This document shows, one piece after another, positions 17,763 to 27,811 of a stretch of 64,000 nt of DNA (positions are counted from its first letter, which is position 1; each line of letters starts with the position of its first letter). The stretch is from assembly GCA_015064895.1 (NCBI GenBank), contig SVRI01000009.1:18943-82942 (forward strand), written 5' to 3'. Both the position numbers and the translations under genes were made by a program. The notes under the pieces are model-generated. The model made no database searches. It saw nothing but the letters and a program-made list of their open reading frames with translations, and had not been told where the DNA came from. This DNA comes from Oscillospiraceae bacterium. Lineage in GTDB: Bacteria; Bacillota; Clostridia; Oscillospirales; CAG-382.

Positions 17763-19283
17763 TTGAAAGGCATCGTTCCGGCGATGACGGTAAAAAGCAT
17801 GGCTTATTATGCTGAAATGTTAAATGTCAATGACAACACACTGACTGCTGACTTCTGGGCAGGAGAACACTACTGTCCGATTTGCAAAAGCAAGCAGCAT
17901 TTTCACCTGAAACACACAACGGCACGCTTTTCGTTGCTTTTTATAGGAATCATTCCCCTTCCCCTGCCGCGAATTAATATAATAGATGACAGATACATAC
18001 TTTGCGACAAGTGCGGTTTCGCAAACAAGTTGACAATTCACGAATACAGCACAATACGCAACCTGCAGCTACGGTCCATGGCATCACTTGAATTTCCAAA
18101 AGAAATCATCGAAGAGGATTTTGTTCCCAATAAAACAAAATTCGGATATGCTGTACGCAAAAGTATATTTGCCGGCATACCTCTTTTACTCGTTTTACTG
18201 TTCGGCATATTATTGATATTATCTATTTCTGAGCCATCAGGAATCCCCTCGGCAATTCTAATGCCTGTGTTAATAGCAATACCCTTTGGGCTAAAATTGA
18301 TATTTGCGCTGAGATACCTTGGCTTTTGCAATGCAAAAAGAAATGCATACAAGTCTGCACAGGAATATCCGCCGCTTGCCTCGTTTGACGGCACACAGCT
18401 TCAGCAAACTGTTCAACAAATGGAAATTTTGGTTCTTCCCAAAGGCTTTGAGGAGTATTTGGAAACCACAAAATCCGTCATGCCCGAATCGGCTGTTCCG
18501 ACAAACGTCGATGCTTCCTCTCAGATCTACGAAAAAAAATTATCGGAAATCGCAGAGTCGGGCCAAGAAGTGAATTTTGTTTCGGATATGCCTGCAGATT
18601 CACATGCGGAAGATTATAAGGTAAAAAAATACAACTACAAATTCTCTGCTCTTTCCTTTACCGTTCCAAAGGATTTTCCCAAGCACAAAGAGCTTCATTC
18701 CGCATGCTCTTACATGGCAGGCAAAAAGCATATGGCTTTATTGGTGTGGCAGTATCTGTTTATTGTCTTCGGTCTGTTATGCTTGATTGCCGCCATAGTC
18801 GGTTCAGCAATGGAAGCTATGTTTGGGACTATGCTTTTCTTGGCTTTTGCAGTCATGTTTAACATAATCAACAGACGTCAGATGACCAGAATAATAGAGT
18901 CGCTTTATACACTTGAAAGGACGGGAAACATACAATATCTGGGTGAAGTTATACCGGCTTATTGCAATTCCGAAAAGAAATTTGTTTTTTCCGACAGATT
19001 ATTCTATGACCGTGCTTCGCGTATAGTGACGGCATATGACGACATCCGCCTTGTATATCCCAAGAACAATCCGAGAATGGAAAATGCAGAAAATTCAAAC
19101 AACAACGATATAAACGTCATATACCTCTCCACGGTAGACGGCTCGGAGCATCCGTCGGAAATCAACATTTATACTTTCCTTGAGGCAACCAAGGATAAGC
19201 AGAATTATCTGGTGGGATACAGTGTCGAAAATCAACATCAATATCAATCAGACGTTTTCGATTTTCATAAAAAGCAAAACTGA
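17763..19283 (+). CDS. Zinc-ribbon-containing membrane protein of unknown function
   Basis: 506 aa with CPICKSK...CDKCGF Cys pairs and two TM regions. Alternative ATG at 17784. Confidence 0.65.
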   Translation: MKGIVPAMTVKSMAYYAEMLNVNDNTLTADFWAGEHYCPICKSKQHFHLKHTTARFSLLFIGIIPLPLPRINIIDDRYILCDKCGFANKLTIHEYSTIRNLQLRSMASLEFPKEIIEEDFVPNKTKFGYAVRKSIFAGIPLLLVLLFGILLILSISEPSGIPSAILMPVLIAIPFGLKLIFALRYLGFCNAKRNAYKSAQEYPPLASFDGTQLQQTVQQMEILVLPKGFEEYLETTKSVMPESAVPTNVDASSQIYEKKLSEIAESGQEVNFVSDMPADSHAEDYKVKKYNYKFSALSFTVPKDFPKHKELHSACSYMAGKKHMALLVWQYLFIVFGLLCLIAAIVGSAMEAMFGTMLFLAFAVMFNIINRRQMTRIIESLYTLERTGNIQYLGEVIPAYCNSEKKFVFSDRLFYDRASRIVTAYDDIRLVYPKNNPRMENAENSNNNDINVIYLSTVDGSEHPSEINIYTFLEATKDKQNYLVGYSVENQHQYQSDVFDFHKKQN

Positions 19284-19407
19284 TTCTAACGGAGAACAAA
19301 AATAATGCGGTTAATTTATGTATGTCTGATGGTTTTCACTTATCATGTCAGCAGCCATACTGCCTTAAGTAAGCAGCGAAAAACATTCCATATTATCAAA
19401 AGCAACG

Positions 19408-19437
19408 GGCAGACCAAACACGGTCTGCCCTATAATT
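19408..19437. terminator. Terminator between convergent genes
   Basis: GGGCAGACCAAACACGGTCTGCCC stem-loop. Confidence 0.6.
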
Positions 19438-20043
19438 TTATTTCAATGTTACCGCATGGATAACATAATCGTCAAAACTGAAGTTTTCCACCCTGATGCT
19501 TTCTGAAAAAACATCAACACTCTTAAAATCGGTAATGCCTGTGCCGATACATTTGAAATATGCCTCTTTTATTGTCCATATTTCAAAAAAGCGGGATAGT
19601 TCCTGATATGATGCTTCCCTTTCATAGTCCCCGTCATCGGGTATTCTTCCGAACAAATACTCAAGTTCTTTATCTGTACACACCTTTTTGAAAAGTTTTG
19701 GTCTGACAGCATGGATTTTTTCCACATCTATACCGACTTTATCTGTGTGAACTGCTGCGACAACTATATTTTCCGAATGGCTGATGTTAAATTCAAGCGG
19801 AATGTTTTCCGGCTTCGGTTTTCCTTTTTGGTCTGCAACAATTACAATTTCCTCAAAAGGTATCCCCGACATATCTGACACAAGTGTCCTTGCAAGATAT
19901 TCCCCCGCAAGACTTCTTTTTTTGTCATCTTCGTGCCTGAGGCGGTCAATTTTGGCTCTGCGTGTCGGATGCATTGCAGCATATGTTTTGTTATATATAT
20001 CGACAGTTATATCATCTATAAAACATTTTTCGTGCTTTACCAA
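19438..20043 (-). CDS. 4'-phosphopantetheinyl transferase, Sfp type
   Basis: LEFNISHSENIVVAAVHTDKVGIDVEKI and FFEIWTIKEAYFKCIGTGI; canonical PPTase motifs. Confidence 0.93.
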   Translation of the reverse strand: MVKHEKCFIDDITVDIYNKTYAAMHPTRRAKIDRLRHEDDKKRSLAGEYLARTLVSDMSGIPFEEIVIVADQKGKPKPENIPLEFNISHSENIVVAAVHTDKVGIDVEKIHAVRPKLFKKVCTDKELEYLFGRIPDDGDYEREASYQELSRFFEIWTIKEAYFKCIGTGITDFKSVDVFSESIRVENFSFDDYVIHAVTLK

Positions 20044-20112
20044 AACTTCTCACCTTCTTTCGACAAATATGTGTTGCATTTTAGTTATATATATGTTAAA
20101 ATAACCTTAACA

Positions 20113-21090
20113 TTATTTCTCGTAAAAATCAACAAGTTTGCGAATATATGTTTCAAGGTTTTCGTCCTTACGTGTGAACAGGCAATGTCTTGCACCTTTA
20201 ATCATCACATATTCGCATCCAAGCAACTTCGCAAGCTTCTGCTGAGGCTTGACTTTTACGGAATTATCGTTCTCGGCACTTATCAAAAGAATTTGTGAAT
20301 TCATTTTCTCTGTGGTTTTTTTGTTGAGAAGCTTGTATCTTACACCGAGAGTTTCATAATTCCATCTGTTCGACGAGCAGGAGTTTTGGTATCTAGGCTC
20401 ATTGATTCTCATATTCAGATTGTAGAAGAATCTGGCTTCGCTTTCGTCTCCGCTGTTTTCGCTCTTTGCATTGGGTTTGAAATCAGACGAGTATTTGAGT
20501 CTTGCCTTCCAACCGTTTTTCTTGACGTCTCCTTTTATGAGAAAACGCAAAACACGACCGGGTATTTTCATGCAGACAGGATATACCAAGGGCGCCGAAA
20601 GTACTGTCTTTTCTATCTTATCTCCAGTCTGTGCAAGATACAGCGAAGCAACTGCACCCCCCATGGAATGGGAATATATATTTACAGGAATCCCCTCTGA
20701 GTTGGGTTTTACGATTTTATCCATAAAACACTGCAAATCGTATGCATAATCCTCGTACTTATCAACATGGGTAACTTGAAAATCTTCCACATCGCGGTGT
20801 GAATATCCGTGTCCGCGCTGGTCATATAAAAATATATTATACCCCATATTCATGAAATAACTGCCTATTTCATAGTATTTTTTCAAGAATTCGGTATAAC
20901 CGTGAACCATAACAATGCTTGCTTTCGGGTTTTCAACAAGGAAATATTCGTAATATATTTTTGCGTTATCAAAAGACTCGAAAAAGCCCTTGTTGCAGTA
21001 TGTATCCAGCTCATTTACCAAATTCTGCATATGGTTTTCATAGTTTTCTTCGTCAATGAGGCTGAGTTTTCCTGATGGTTGATACAACAT
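20113..21090 (-). CDS. Alpha/beta hydrolase (lysophospholipase-like)
   Basis: ASIVMVHGYTEFLKKYYEIGSYFMNMGYNIFLYDQRGHGYSHRD...YSHSMGGAVASLYLA...GARHCLF. Confidence 0.88.
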   Translation of the reverse strand: MLYQPSGKLSLIDEENYENHMQNLVNELDTYCNKGFFESFDNAKIYYEYFLVENPKASIVMVHGYTEFLKKYYEIGSYFMNMGYNIFLYDQRGHGYSHRDVEDFQVTHVDKYEDYAYDLQCFMDKIVKPNSEGIPVNIYSHSMGGAVASLYLAQTGDKIEKTVLSAPLVYPVCMKIPGRVLRFLIKGDVKKNGWKARLKYSSDFKPNAKSENSGDESEARFFYNLNMRINEPRYQNSCSSNRWNYETLGVRYKLLNKKTTEKMNSQILLISAENDNSVKVKPQQKLAKLLGCEYVMIKGARHCLFTRKDENLETYIRKLVDFYEK

Positions 21091-21137
21091 TTTTTCGCTT
21101 CCTTTATTTTAATTAATGTATATTTTTAAAACAAGAG

Positions 21138-22085
21138 GTGATACTAGTGACATCTTCAAAAAAGAAATCTTTATTAAAGGTCTTAAAGGTCAGTATCATA
21201 ATTGTTTTAGTTTTCATAACAGTTTCTATGATTGCAACGGTATTTATCTACAACGGTGTTTTTCAAACGTACCGTGAAAATACCGATAACATGTCCGTTG
21301 CCGTTTCCGCAGATGTTGCGAGTTACTCATCTCATGGCTATATGAGCGGTGAAAACAAGCTTTCAGGACATCTGTATGAAACAAATTCCGATTCAGTTAT
21401 AATAATTATCCCCGGTTTTCATGCCGAAACAGATGCATTCATTCCGTATGTGGATGAATTCTGCCGTAACGGCTTTGACGTTTTCACCTTTGACTGCACA
21501 GGTCACGGTGAAAGCGGCGGCAATTCGTCGGTGGGATTTCCGCAGGTTATCAAGGACCTTGACGCGACACTTGAATATATCAGTGAAAAGTCGTCTTACA
21601 AAAACATCTATCTTTTCGGACACAGCCGCGGCGGTTATGCTGCCTGCTGTGCACTAAAAGACAACAAAAACATTTCAGCCGTTGTTTCCGTAAGCGGTGT
21701 CAACAGTGCCATGGACGGGATAATGGCATATTCAACAGACACCATAGGTCCCATTGCATACGGGAATTACCCCTTCCTGTGGATCTACCAATCCATGCTT
21801 TTCGGCACCGAGCTTTCAAGCAGAAGTGCTTCAGACTGCATACAGGATACGGATGTTCCCGTGTTAATTATTCAGGGAAAGCACGATGAACAAATTCCTT
21901 CAGACGATTTTTCAGTATATTCACACATGGAAGATGCTGATTCGTCAAACGCAAAGCTTGTTTTATATGACAATCCCGGATGTGACGGTCATACTACCAT
22001 ACTTTTCCCGCAAGACGGCACTGCAAATCCCGATATTACAAGCTACGCCGTTAATTTTTTCAAAAACAATATTGCCAAGGAGTAA
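21138..22085 (+). CDS. Alpha/beta hydrolase with N-terminal membrane anchor
   Basis: N-terminal TM; FTFDCTGHGESGG, FGHSRGGYAACCAL, HDEQIPSDD. Confidence 0.85.
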   Translation: MILVTSSKKKSLLKVLKVSIIIVLVFITVSMIATVFIYNGVFQTYRENTDNMSVAVSADVASYSSHGYMSGENKLSGHLYETNSDSVIIIIPGFHAETDAFIPYVDEFCRNGFDVFTFDCTGHGESGGNSSVGFPQVIKDLDATLEYISEKSSYKNIYLFGHSRGGYAACCALKDNKNISAVVSVSGVNSAMDGIMAYSTDTIGPIAYGNYPFLWIYQSMLFGTELSSRSASDCIQDTDVPVLIIQGKHDEQIPSDDFSVYSHMEDADSSNAKLVLYDNPGCDGHTTILFPQDGTANPDITSYAVNFFKNNIAKE

Positions 22086-22093
22086 ACCCGAAA

Positions 22094-23131
22094 ATGAAAG
22101 ACGTTGTTCTCATTCCAGCCTATCAGCCTGACAAGCAATTGATTCAGGTTGTTGAAAATCTTAGTGAAAATGATCTGGGTATTCTTATTGTCGATGATGG
22201 CAGCGGTTCCGACTATGCTGATATATTCGATGCTGTCAAAGACAAAGCACAGGTTGTTCACATACCCTGCAACGGAGGAAAGGGTGCTGCACTCAAAAAC
22301 GGCATGGCATCAATAAAAAGAATCTATCCCGATTGTGAATTCTTTGTGACAGCAGATGCAGACGGGCAACACAAATGTGAAGACATTCTGCGTGTTTTTA
22401 AGGAACTTCACCACGGTGCTGAATTTGTACTTACCGTAAGACAGTTCGACCGAGACATGCCCTTTCGTTCCAAATTCGGAAACAATCTTTCCAAATGGAT
22501 ATACACTATTCTGAACGGTCATTTTTTTGAAGACAATCAGTCTGGTCTAAGGGGTTTTTCAACAAAGCACATTGAATGGCTTTTAAAGGTCGGAGGAGAC
22601 AAATACGATTATGAAATGAACATGCTTTATTATGCCGATAAGCAAGGTGTCTCCATTACCACAATACCCATAGAAGCAATTTACATAGACAACAACAGCT
22701 CATCTCATTTCAATCCCGTAAAAGATACTCTGCGAATTTACGCACGTCTTTTTTGGAGTGCACGTATAACCTTTGCGGCAATTCTGATTATTGAACAGCT
22801 GCTGCTTGCCGCAACATTCATTTACGGGTACAAGCATCTGCATATTACAATCCCGACAATAGGTTCTGTCGGCGTAGTATTTACTTTTATACTCAATCAA
22901 TTTGTCGTATTCAGAGGCTTTAAATACCGAGACCACTACCGTCTTATTATCTATTCAATACTAAGGTATACTGCATATACATGGGCATTGATTATGATTT
23001 CATTTGTGGCTCCGAAAATACCCTTGATAATTGCTTTCAATCTTATAGCAATTGCAATAATGCCACTTGAGTACATTATGCATAAGCTTCTTTATCGTGC
23101 CAAGTACAAAGATATCAACAGAACAGCTTAA
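22094..23131 (+). CDS. Bifunctional glycosyltransferase family 2 / GtrA-like membrane protein
   Basis: VVLIPAYQPDKQLIQVVENL...GILIVDDGSGSDY...TADADGQHKCEDILRV, followed by four TM GtrA-like segments. Confidence 0.88.
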   Translation: MKDVVLIPAYQPDKQLIQVVENLSENDLGILIVDDGSGSDYADIFDAVKDKAQVVHIPCNGGKGAALKNGMASIKRIYPDCEFFVTADADGQHKCEDILRVFKELHHGAEFVLTVRQFDRDMPFRSKFGNNLSKWIYTILNGHFFEDNQSGLRGFSTKHIEWLLKVGGDKYDYEMNMLYYADKQGVSITTIPIEAIYIDNNSSSHFNPVKDTLRIYARLFWSARITFAAILIIEQLLLAATFIYGYKHLHITIPTIGSVGVVFTFILNQFVVFRGFKYRDHYRLIIYSILRYTAYTWALIMISFVAPKIPLIIAFNLIAIAIMPLEYIMHKLLYRAKYKDINRTA

Positions 23132-23138
23132 AAACAAT

Positions 23139-23169
23139 AACCGGTGCGGGAAAAGCACCGGTTTAATTT
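23139..23169. terminator. Terminator between convergent genes
   Basis: AACCGGTGCGGGAAAAGCACCGGTTTAATTTTT. Confidence 0.7.
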
Positions 23170-24147
23170 TTATTCGGCGATTGCCTGTGCCACCTTTGCA
23201 GAGAATCCTCTGTCTTCAATACGAATTATCTGCCTGATGCAGGCACCGACAGTATCGGCTACCGCACAGCCGTGCATTTTGACTACCGTTTTTTTGAGCC
23301 CCAGGAAGGTTGCCCCTCCCCTTGTGTTGAAGTCAAACTTTTCCACGATGGCATTTCTGATGTTTTTACAAGCTTCACTACCGTCGGAATAACTGTCAAT
23401 TATTCTGAGAGCCGCTCTTCCGCACTCCTCTGTGTTTTTAAGAAGAATGTTTCCCGTAAACCCGTCGGTAACAACAACATCAAGCTCAGTATCAGCAAGA
23501 TCACTGCCCTCAACATTTCCGACAAAGTTAAGATCTAACGGTTTAATAAGCTCAAATGCAGCCTTTGTAAGGGTATTGCCTTTGCCGTCTTCACGACCGA
23601 CAGACATAAGTCCTACCTTGGGATGTTCTTCACCCAAAAGACTCTGCATAAATGCATTTCCCATTAGAGCGTATCTTTTCAAATCTTCGGGGGTACATTC
23701 AACATTTGCTCCGCAGTCAACAAGACATACAAGTCCGTTCTTTCCGCAGGGAATTGCAGTAGAAAGTGCAGGAGCCATAAGTCCCTTTACAAGACCCACT
23801 CTGAAAATCGAGCCCACCATGAGTGCACCCGTATTACCGGCACTTATCATGCCCATGACATCGTCGCTCTTTGAAAGCCTGTCAAGACTCATGACCATGG
23901 ATGTGTCATCCTTACCCTTGAACACGCACGTCGGCGGATCATCATTGGTGACATATTTATCGGTATGCACTATCTCAACTCTTGATTCATCGGTGCCGTA
24001 TGTTTTCATCATGTCTCTGATAATTCGTTCGTCGCCCACAATGACAACATGCAAATCATCAATTTCCATGACTGCATCCAATGTACCTCGGATTATTTCG
24101 ACATGACCAATATCTGCACCGTATGTATCAACAATAATTTTCTTCAT
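23170..24147 (-). CDS. plsX: Phosphate acyltransferase PlsX
   Basis: GMISAGNTGALMVGSIFRVG...PALSTAIPC...LLVDCGANVEC-like, NVEGSDLADTELDVVVTDGFTGNILLKNTEE. Confidence 0.92.
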   Translation of the reverse strand: MKKIIVDTYGADIGHVEIIRGTLDAVMEIDDLHVVIVGDERIIRDMMKTYGTDESRVEIVHTDKYVTNDDPPTCVFKGKDDTSMVMSLDRLSKSDDVMGMISAGNTGALMVGSIFRVGLVKGLMAPALSTAIPCGKNGLVCLVDCGANVECTPEDLKRYALMGNAFMQSLLGEEHPKVGLMSVGREDGKGNTLTKAAFELIKPLDLNFVGNVEGSDLADTELDVVVTDGFTGNILLKNTEECGRAALRIIDSYSDGSEACKNIRNAIVEKFDFNTRGGATFLGLKKTVVKMHGCAVADTVGACIRQIIRIEDRGFSAKVAQAIAE

Positions 24148-24157
24148 ACAAACCCCG

Positions 24158-25798
24158 TTATTCAACCGCTATATAGAAATCGTATACCTTCTGACCGCCG
24201 AAAATACATCCGGATTCCATATGGGGATAAATTTCCCCTATCCTTTCTATAAGCATGAGTGCTTCTTCTTCGGAAGCATCTTCGCCATAGAATATTGTAA
24301 GAACTTCCTTATCTTCAACATCGGATATCTTTGAAATAAGACCGAGTGCCGCCGATATTTTATCAGCCGCCGCAAAACAAATCTTTCCGTCAAGGACACC
24401 GATGTATTCCCCGCTGTCAACATGAACGCCGTCAACATCCGAGTCATGTACCGCCTGTGCAACAGAACCGGTAGCCACACTTTCAATGCCGTCCACCATA
24501 CCTGCGATGATTTCGTCGATATCATCGCTCCAGGGGTTGTACATGGAAAGTGCACTGTAGCCTTGAGCCATGGATTTGGTGGAAATCACCCTGACATCTG
24601 TCTTATCATACATCTTTGCTGCAAGCTCTGCTGTCATGACAATGTTGGAGTTATTTGGAAGAACAATAATGTGTTCTGCTTCAATTTCATCAAATGCCGC
24701 AATAAACTCTTCTGCCGAAGGATTCTGAGTCTGGCCGCCGTCAATAATGGCAGTTGCCCCGATTTCGGAAAACAGCTCCTTAAAACCGTCACCCGAAGCA
24801 ACGGCAACAATTGCATATTTGACTTTTTCTTTTTTCTTTGCCGGCTTTGCCTCAACACTTTCGTTGTGCTGAACCGACATGTTTTCTATTTTAAGTGTAA
24901 TAAACTCACCGAACTGTCTTGCAAATCCGAGCGCCTTTTCGGGGGTAAAGGTATGAACATGAATTTTTACTACATCGTTATCTTTAACCGCAACAATTGA
25001 GTCGCCTATTGTTTCAAGATAATCAATCAAAACCTTCACATCAAACGAAGCAATATCCGTCTTTGCATTCATGAGCTGAAGAATAAATTCTGTGCAGTAC
25101 CCGTATTCAAGAACGCTGTCGGGTCCGAAAGATGAGGAAACAAATCCTGTCGAGAAATTATCCGCAGGCAAATCGGCCTCAATTCGGTTGCCCTTAAGAT
25201 GGGAAAGCATGCCTTCAAATATTATAACCATACCTACTCCGCCGCTGTCCACAACTCCCGCTTCCTTTAAAACGGGAAGCATGTCAGGTGTTCTGGCAAG
25301 AGTATTCTTCATTTCGGTAATGACATAGCTGAGCATTGCATCAAAATCTTCAAAGTCATCATGGGCTTCAAGCTTTTCTACAGGTTCGCGTAAGCATGTG
25401 AGCATGGTGCCTTCCGTAGGCTTTAATACGGAAGAATATGCACATTTTACACCCGATGCAAGCGCCTTACCAAAATCATTTACCGAAAGCTCAGCCTTGT
25501 TATCGGTACCATCGGAAATACCTCTGATAAACTGAGAGAGTATTACACCGGAATTACCTCGGGCAGACAAAAGAACTGCGCGGGAAAAAGTTTTCATAAA
25601 CTCTGACACATCCGACACCGGGTTTTCAACACCATTTACACCGCCGCCGATGGTTCTTGACATGTTTGTACCCGTATCTCCGTCGGGAACGGGGAAAACA
25701 TTGAGTGAGTTTACTTCATTTTCGTTACGGCACAGATTTCTGTAGCCGTTGGCAAACATTTCTCTTAATGTCTGTCCGTCTAAACGAGTAATCGCCAT
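24158..25798 (-). CDS. DAK2-domain kinase, FakA/YloV-like
   Basis: LDGQTLREMFANGYRNLCRNENEVNSLNVFPVPDGDTGTNMSRTIGGG...SARGNSGVILSQFIRG; FakA N-terminal kinase signature. Confidence 0.92.
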   Translation of the reverse strand: MAITRLDGQTLREMFANGYRNLCRNENEVNSLNVFPVPDGDTGTNMSRTIGGGVNGVENPVSDVSEFMKTFSRAVLLSARGNSGVILSQFIRGISDGTDNKAELSVNDFGKALASGVKCAYSSVLKPTEGTMLTCLREPVEKLEAHDDFEDFDAMLSYVITEMKNTLARTPDMLPVLKEAGVVDSGGVGMVIIFEGMLSHLKGNRIEADLPADNFSTGFVSSSFGPDSVLEYGYCTEFILQLMNAKTDIASFDVKVLIDYLETIGDSIVAVKDNDVVKIHVHTFTPEKALGFARQFGEFITLKIENMSVQHNESVEAKPAKKKEKVKYAIVAVASGDGFKELFSEIGATAIIDGGQTQNPSAEEFIAAFDEIEAEHIIVLPNNSNIVMTAELAAKMYDKTDVRVISTKSMAQGYSALSMYNPWSDDIDEIIAGMVDGIESVATGSVAQAVHDSDVDGVHVDSGEYIGVLDGKICFAAADKISAALGLISKISDVEDKEVLTIFYGEDASEEEALMLIERIGEIYPHMESGCIFGGQKVYDFYIAVE

Positions 25799-25802
25799 TT
25801 AC

Positions 25803-26696
25803 TTATTTGTCGCTCCCTTCAACCGTAACTTCCTTACCAAAGCAATAAGCAGCCACGGTGCCGGGACCTACAGATGAGCCTACAATAGGGCCAATATAGC
25901 TTATTACAATTTCTTTAAAAGGTCTCAGCGCCAAAATGCGATCGCGTAAATCCTCTGCATCTTCAATACAATCGGAATGGGTGATGTACAGCCAATCCAT
26001 TCCGTTTTCAGAAGCCGCATCTGCAACAAGCTGAGCAACCCTGTTCTTTGCGTTGTTCAAACCCTTTACCTTTTCAACTGCAAAGTTCTGACCCTTGGTG
26101 TCGGAAATGATAATGGGCTTTACACCGAAAAGATTGCCGAAGAATGCACTGGAAGCAGTTACTCTGCCTGCTCTCTTGAGATATTTAAGATCTGCAACGG
26201 CACCAAACTGGTTGACCTTGAGCTTGTTATTTTCAAGGTATTCGGCAATTTCTTCAATGCTCTTTCCTTCACTTCTCATTTTTGATGCACATAGGCAGAG
26301 CCATCCCTGGCCGAGAGAAGAAATAAGCGAGTCAACGCAAACAACCTTGCCGTCGGGATACTTTTCCGCAAGCTCTTTGACAACCACTCTTGCGAGATTT
26401 ACAGAGCCTGAAAGAGCGGATGAACATGAAATATAAAGCACATCCATACCTTGTTCAAGATAATACGTAAACTTTTCCGTATAGGCATTTATGGGAACCT
26501 GTGTTGTAGTAATGTGCTTACCCTGACGCAAAAGATCATACAGTTCCTTTGCAGAGTGATTTTCCCAGTCGAGTGATGCGGGATATTCAGTATCGTCAAT
26601 TACGTAGTTCATGGGGACATAATCAATGTCATAACTATCTCTCAAATCTTTTACAAGATCACAAGTGGAGTCTGCAATGATTGCGAATTTTTTCAT
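25803..26696 (-). CDS. DegV family (FakB-like) fatty-acid-binding protein
   Basis: FAIIADSTCDLVKDL...ITTTQVPINAYTEKFTYYLEQGMDVLYISCSSALSGSVNLARV...GPIVGSSVGPGTVAAYCFG. Confidence 0.9.
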   Translation of the reverse strand: MKKFAIIADSTCDLVKDLRDSYDIDYVPMNYVIDDTEYPASLDWENHSAKELYDLLRQGKHITTTQVPINAYTEKFTYYLEQGMDVLYISCSSALSGSVNLARVVVKELAEKYPDGKVVCVDSLISSLGQGWLCLCASKMRSEGKSIEEIAEYLENNKLKVNQFGAVADLKYLKRAGRVTASSAFFGNLFGVKPIIISDTKGQNFAVEKVKGLNNAKNRVAQLVADAASENGMDWLYITHSDCIEDAEDLRDRILALRPFKEIVISYIGPIVGSSVGPGTVAAYCFGKEVTVEGSDK

Positions 26697-26716
26697 ATTA
26701 TCTGTCTCCTATTTCA

Positions 26717-27661
26717 TTATTTCTTTTTAAGATCTGCGATAACCTCATTCATTGCTGCCTTTTCTGCTTCAAGGCCATCGGAAATCTTGTTTCCGCAGTA
26801 ATATGCAGCATATAGGCCGGGGCCGATTGAAGAACCGCATGCCATACCTATACGGTTAAGAATTACTTCCTTGGGTTTAATTTCGTCCTTGATTCTCTGA
26901 ACAAGTGTATCGGCAAATTCGGGACGGTTTGAATGAGCAACAAAAACAATCTGATTCTGGGGATCGACAATTGTACGCTTGATGTATTCAACGGTAGCGT
27001 CCATTGCCGACTGCTTGCCCTTAACCTTACCGATAATTTCCGTAAGACCCTGATTCGAGAAATCACCAAGGCAGTTTACTCCGACAAGCGTGCCGAAAAA
27101 TGCCTTGAGATTTGAGATTCTTCCTGTTTTTACGGTAAAGAACAAGTCGTCAAGAGGGCCCATCTGGTGAACATGATATTTGAACTCGTTGAGAAATTCT
27201 GCCGTTTCCTCGATTGTTGCACCCTCTGCACGTTTTTCACACGCCTTTACAAGCATAAATGCAATCGCCGAAGCATATCTCAATGAGTCAACACAGATAA
27301 TCTTTCTTTCGGGGTACTTTTCCATAAGTTCCTTGGCAACAAGCAAGCTTGCCTGATATGCACCGGATATGCCGGAAGACAAGAGTACAAGGAGTACGTC
27401 CTTACCTTCCTTGAGGAAAGGTTCAATTATTCTTATGGAGTCGCCGCGGGACGGAAATGCCGTTTTATATAACAACTTGTTTCCTGTCATGGACTCATAG
27501 TATTCTTCGGGAGTCATTTCTTTCCAGTCGGGATCAGAATATGTCTGTCTTCCGTCGGGCGTATAAAGGATACCGGGCAAATATGCGTCTATACCGAATC
27601 GTTCTCTTAATTCGGCACTGACATCACTTGCCGAGTCTGAAATTATTGCAAAGTTTGACAT
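26717..27661 (-). CDS. DegV family (FakB-like) fatty-acid-binding protein
   Basis: FAIISDSASDVSAEL...KTAFPSRGDSIRIIEPFLKEGKDVLLVLLSSGISGAYQASLL...GMACGSSIGPGLYAAYYCG. Confidence 0.9.
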   Translation of the reverse strand: MSNFAIISDSASDVSAELRERFGIDAYLPGILYTPDGRQTYSDPDWKEMTPEEYYESMTGNKLLYKTAFPSRGDSIRIIEPFLKEGKDVLLVLLSSGISGAYQASLLVAKELMEKYPERKIICVDSLRYASAIAFMLVKACEKRAEGATIEETAEFLNEFKYHVHQMGPLDDLFFTVKTGRISNLKAFFGTLVGVNCLGDFSNQGLTEIIGKVKGKQSAMDATVEYIKRTIVDPQNQIVFVAHSNRPEFADTLVQRIKDEIKPKEVILNRIGMACGSSIGPGLYAAYYCGNKISDGLEAEKAAMNEVIADLKKK

Positions 27662-27811
27662 AAGCCAACCTCCTCGGTTAATAAATTATTATTAATTATA
27701 TCATATAATATGACATTTTTCAACATTTTTTTAAAAAAAGTAGTGCATTTATGTTTTTCTTGTGATATAATGTAGTATATTTTAGTATATGTTTATATTT
27801 TGGAGGGCAAA

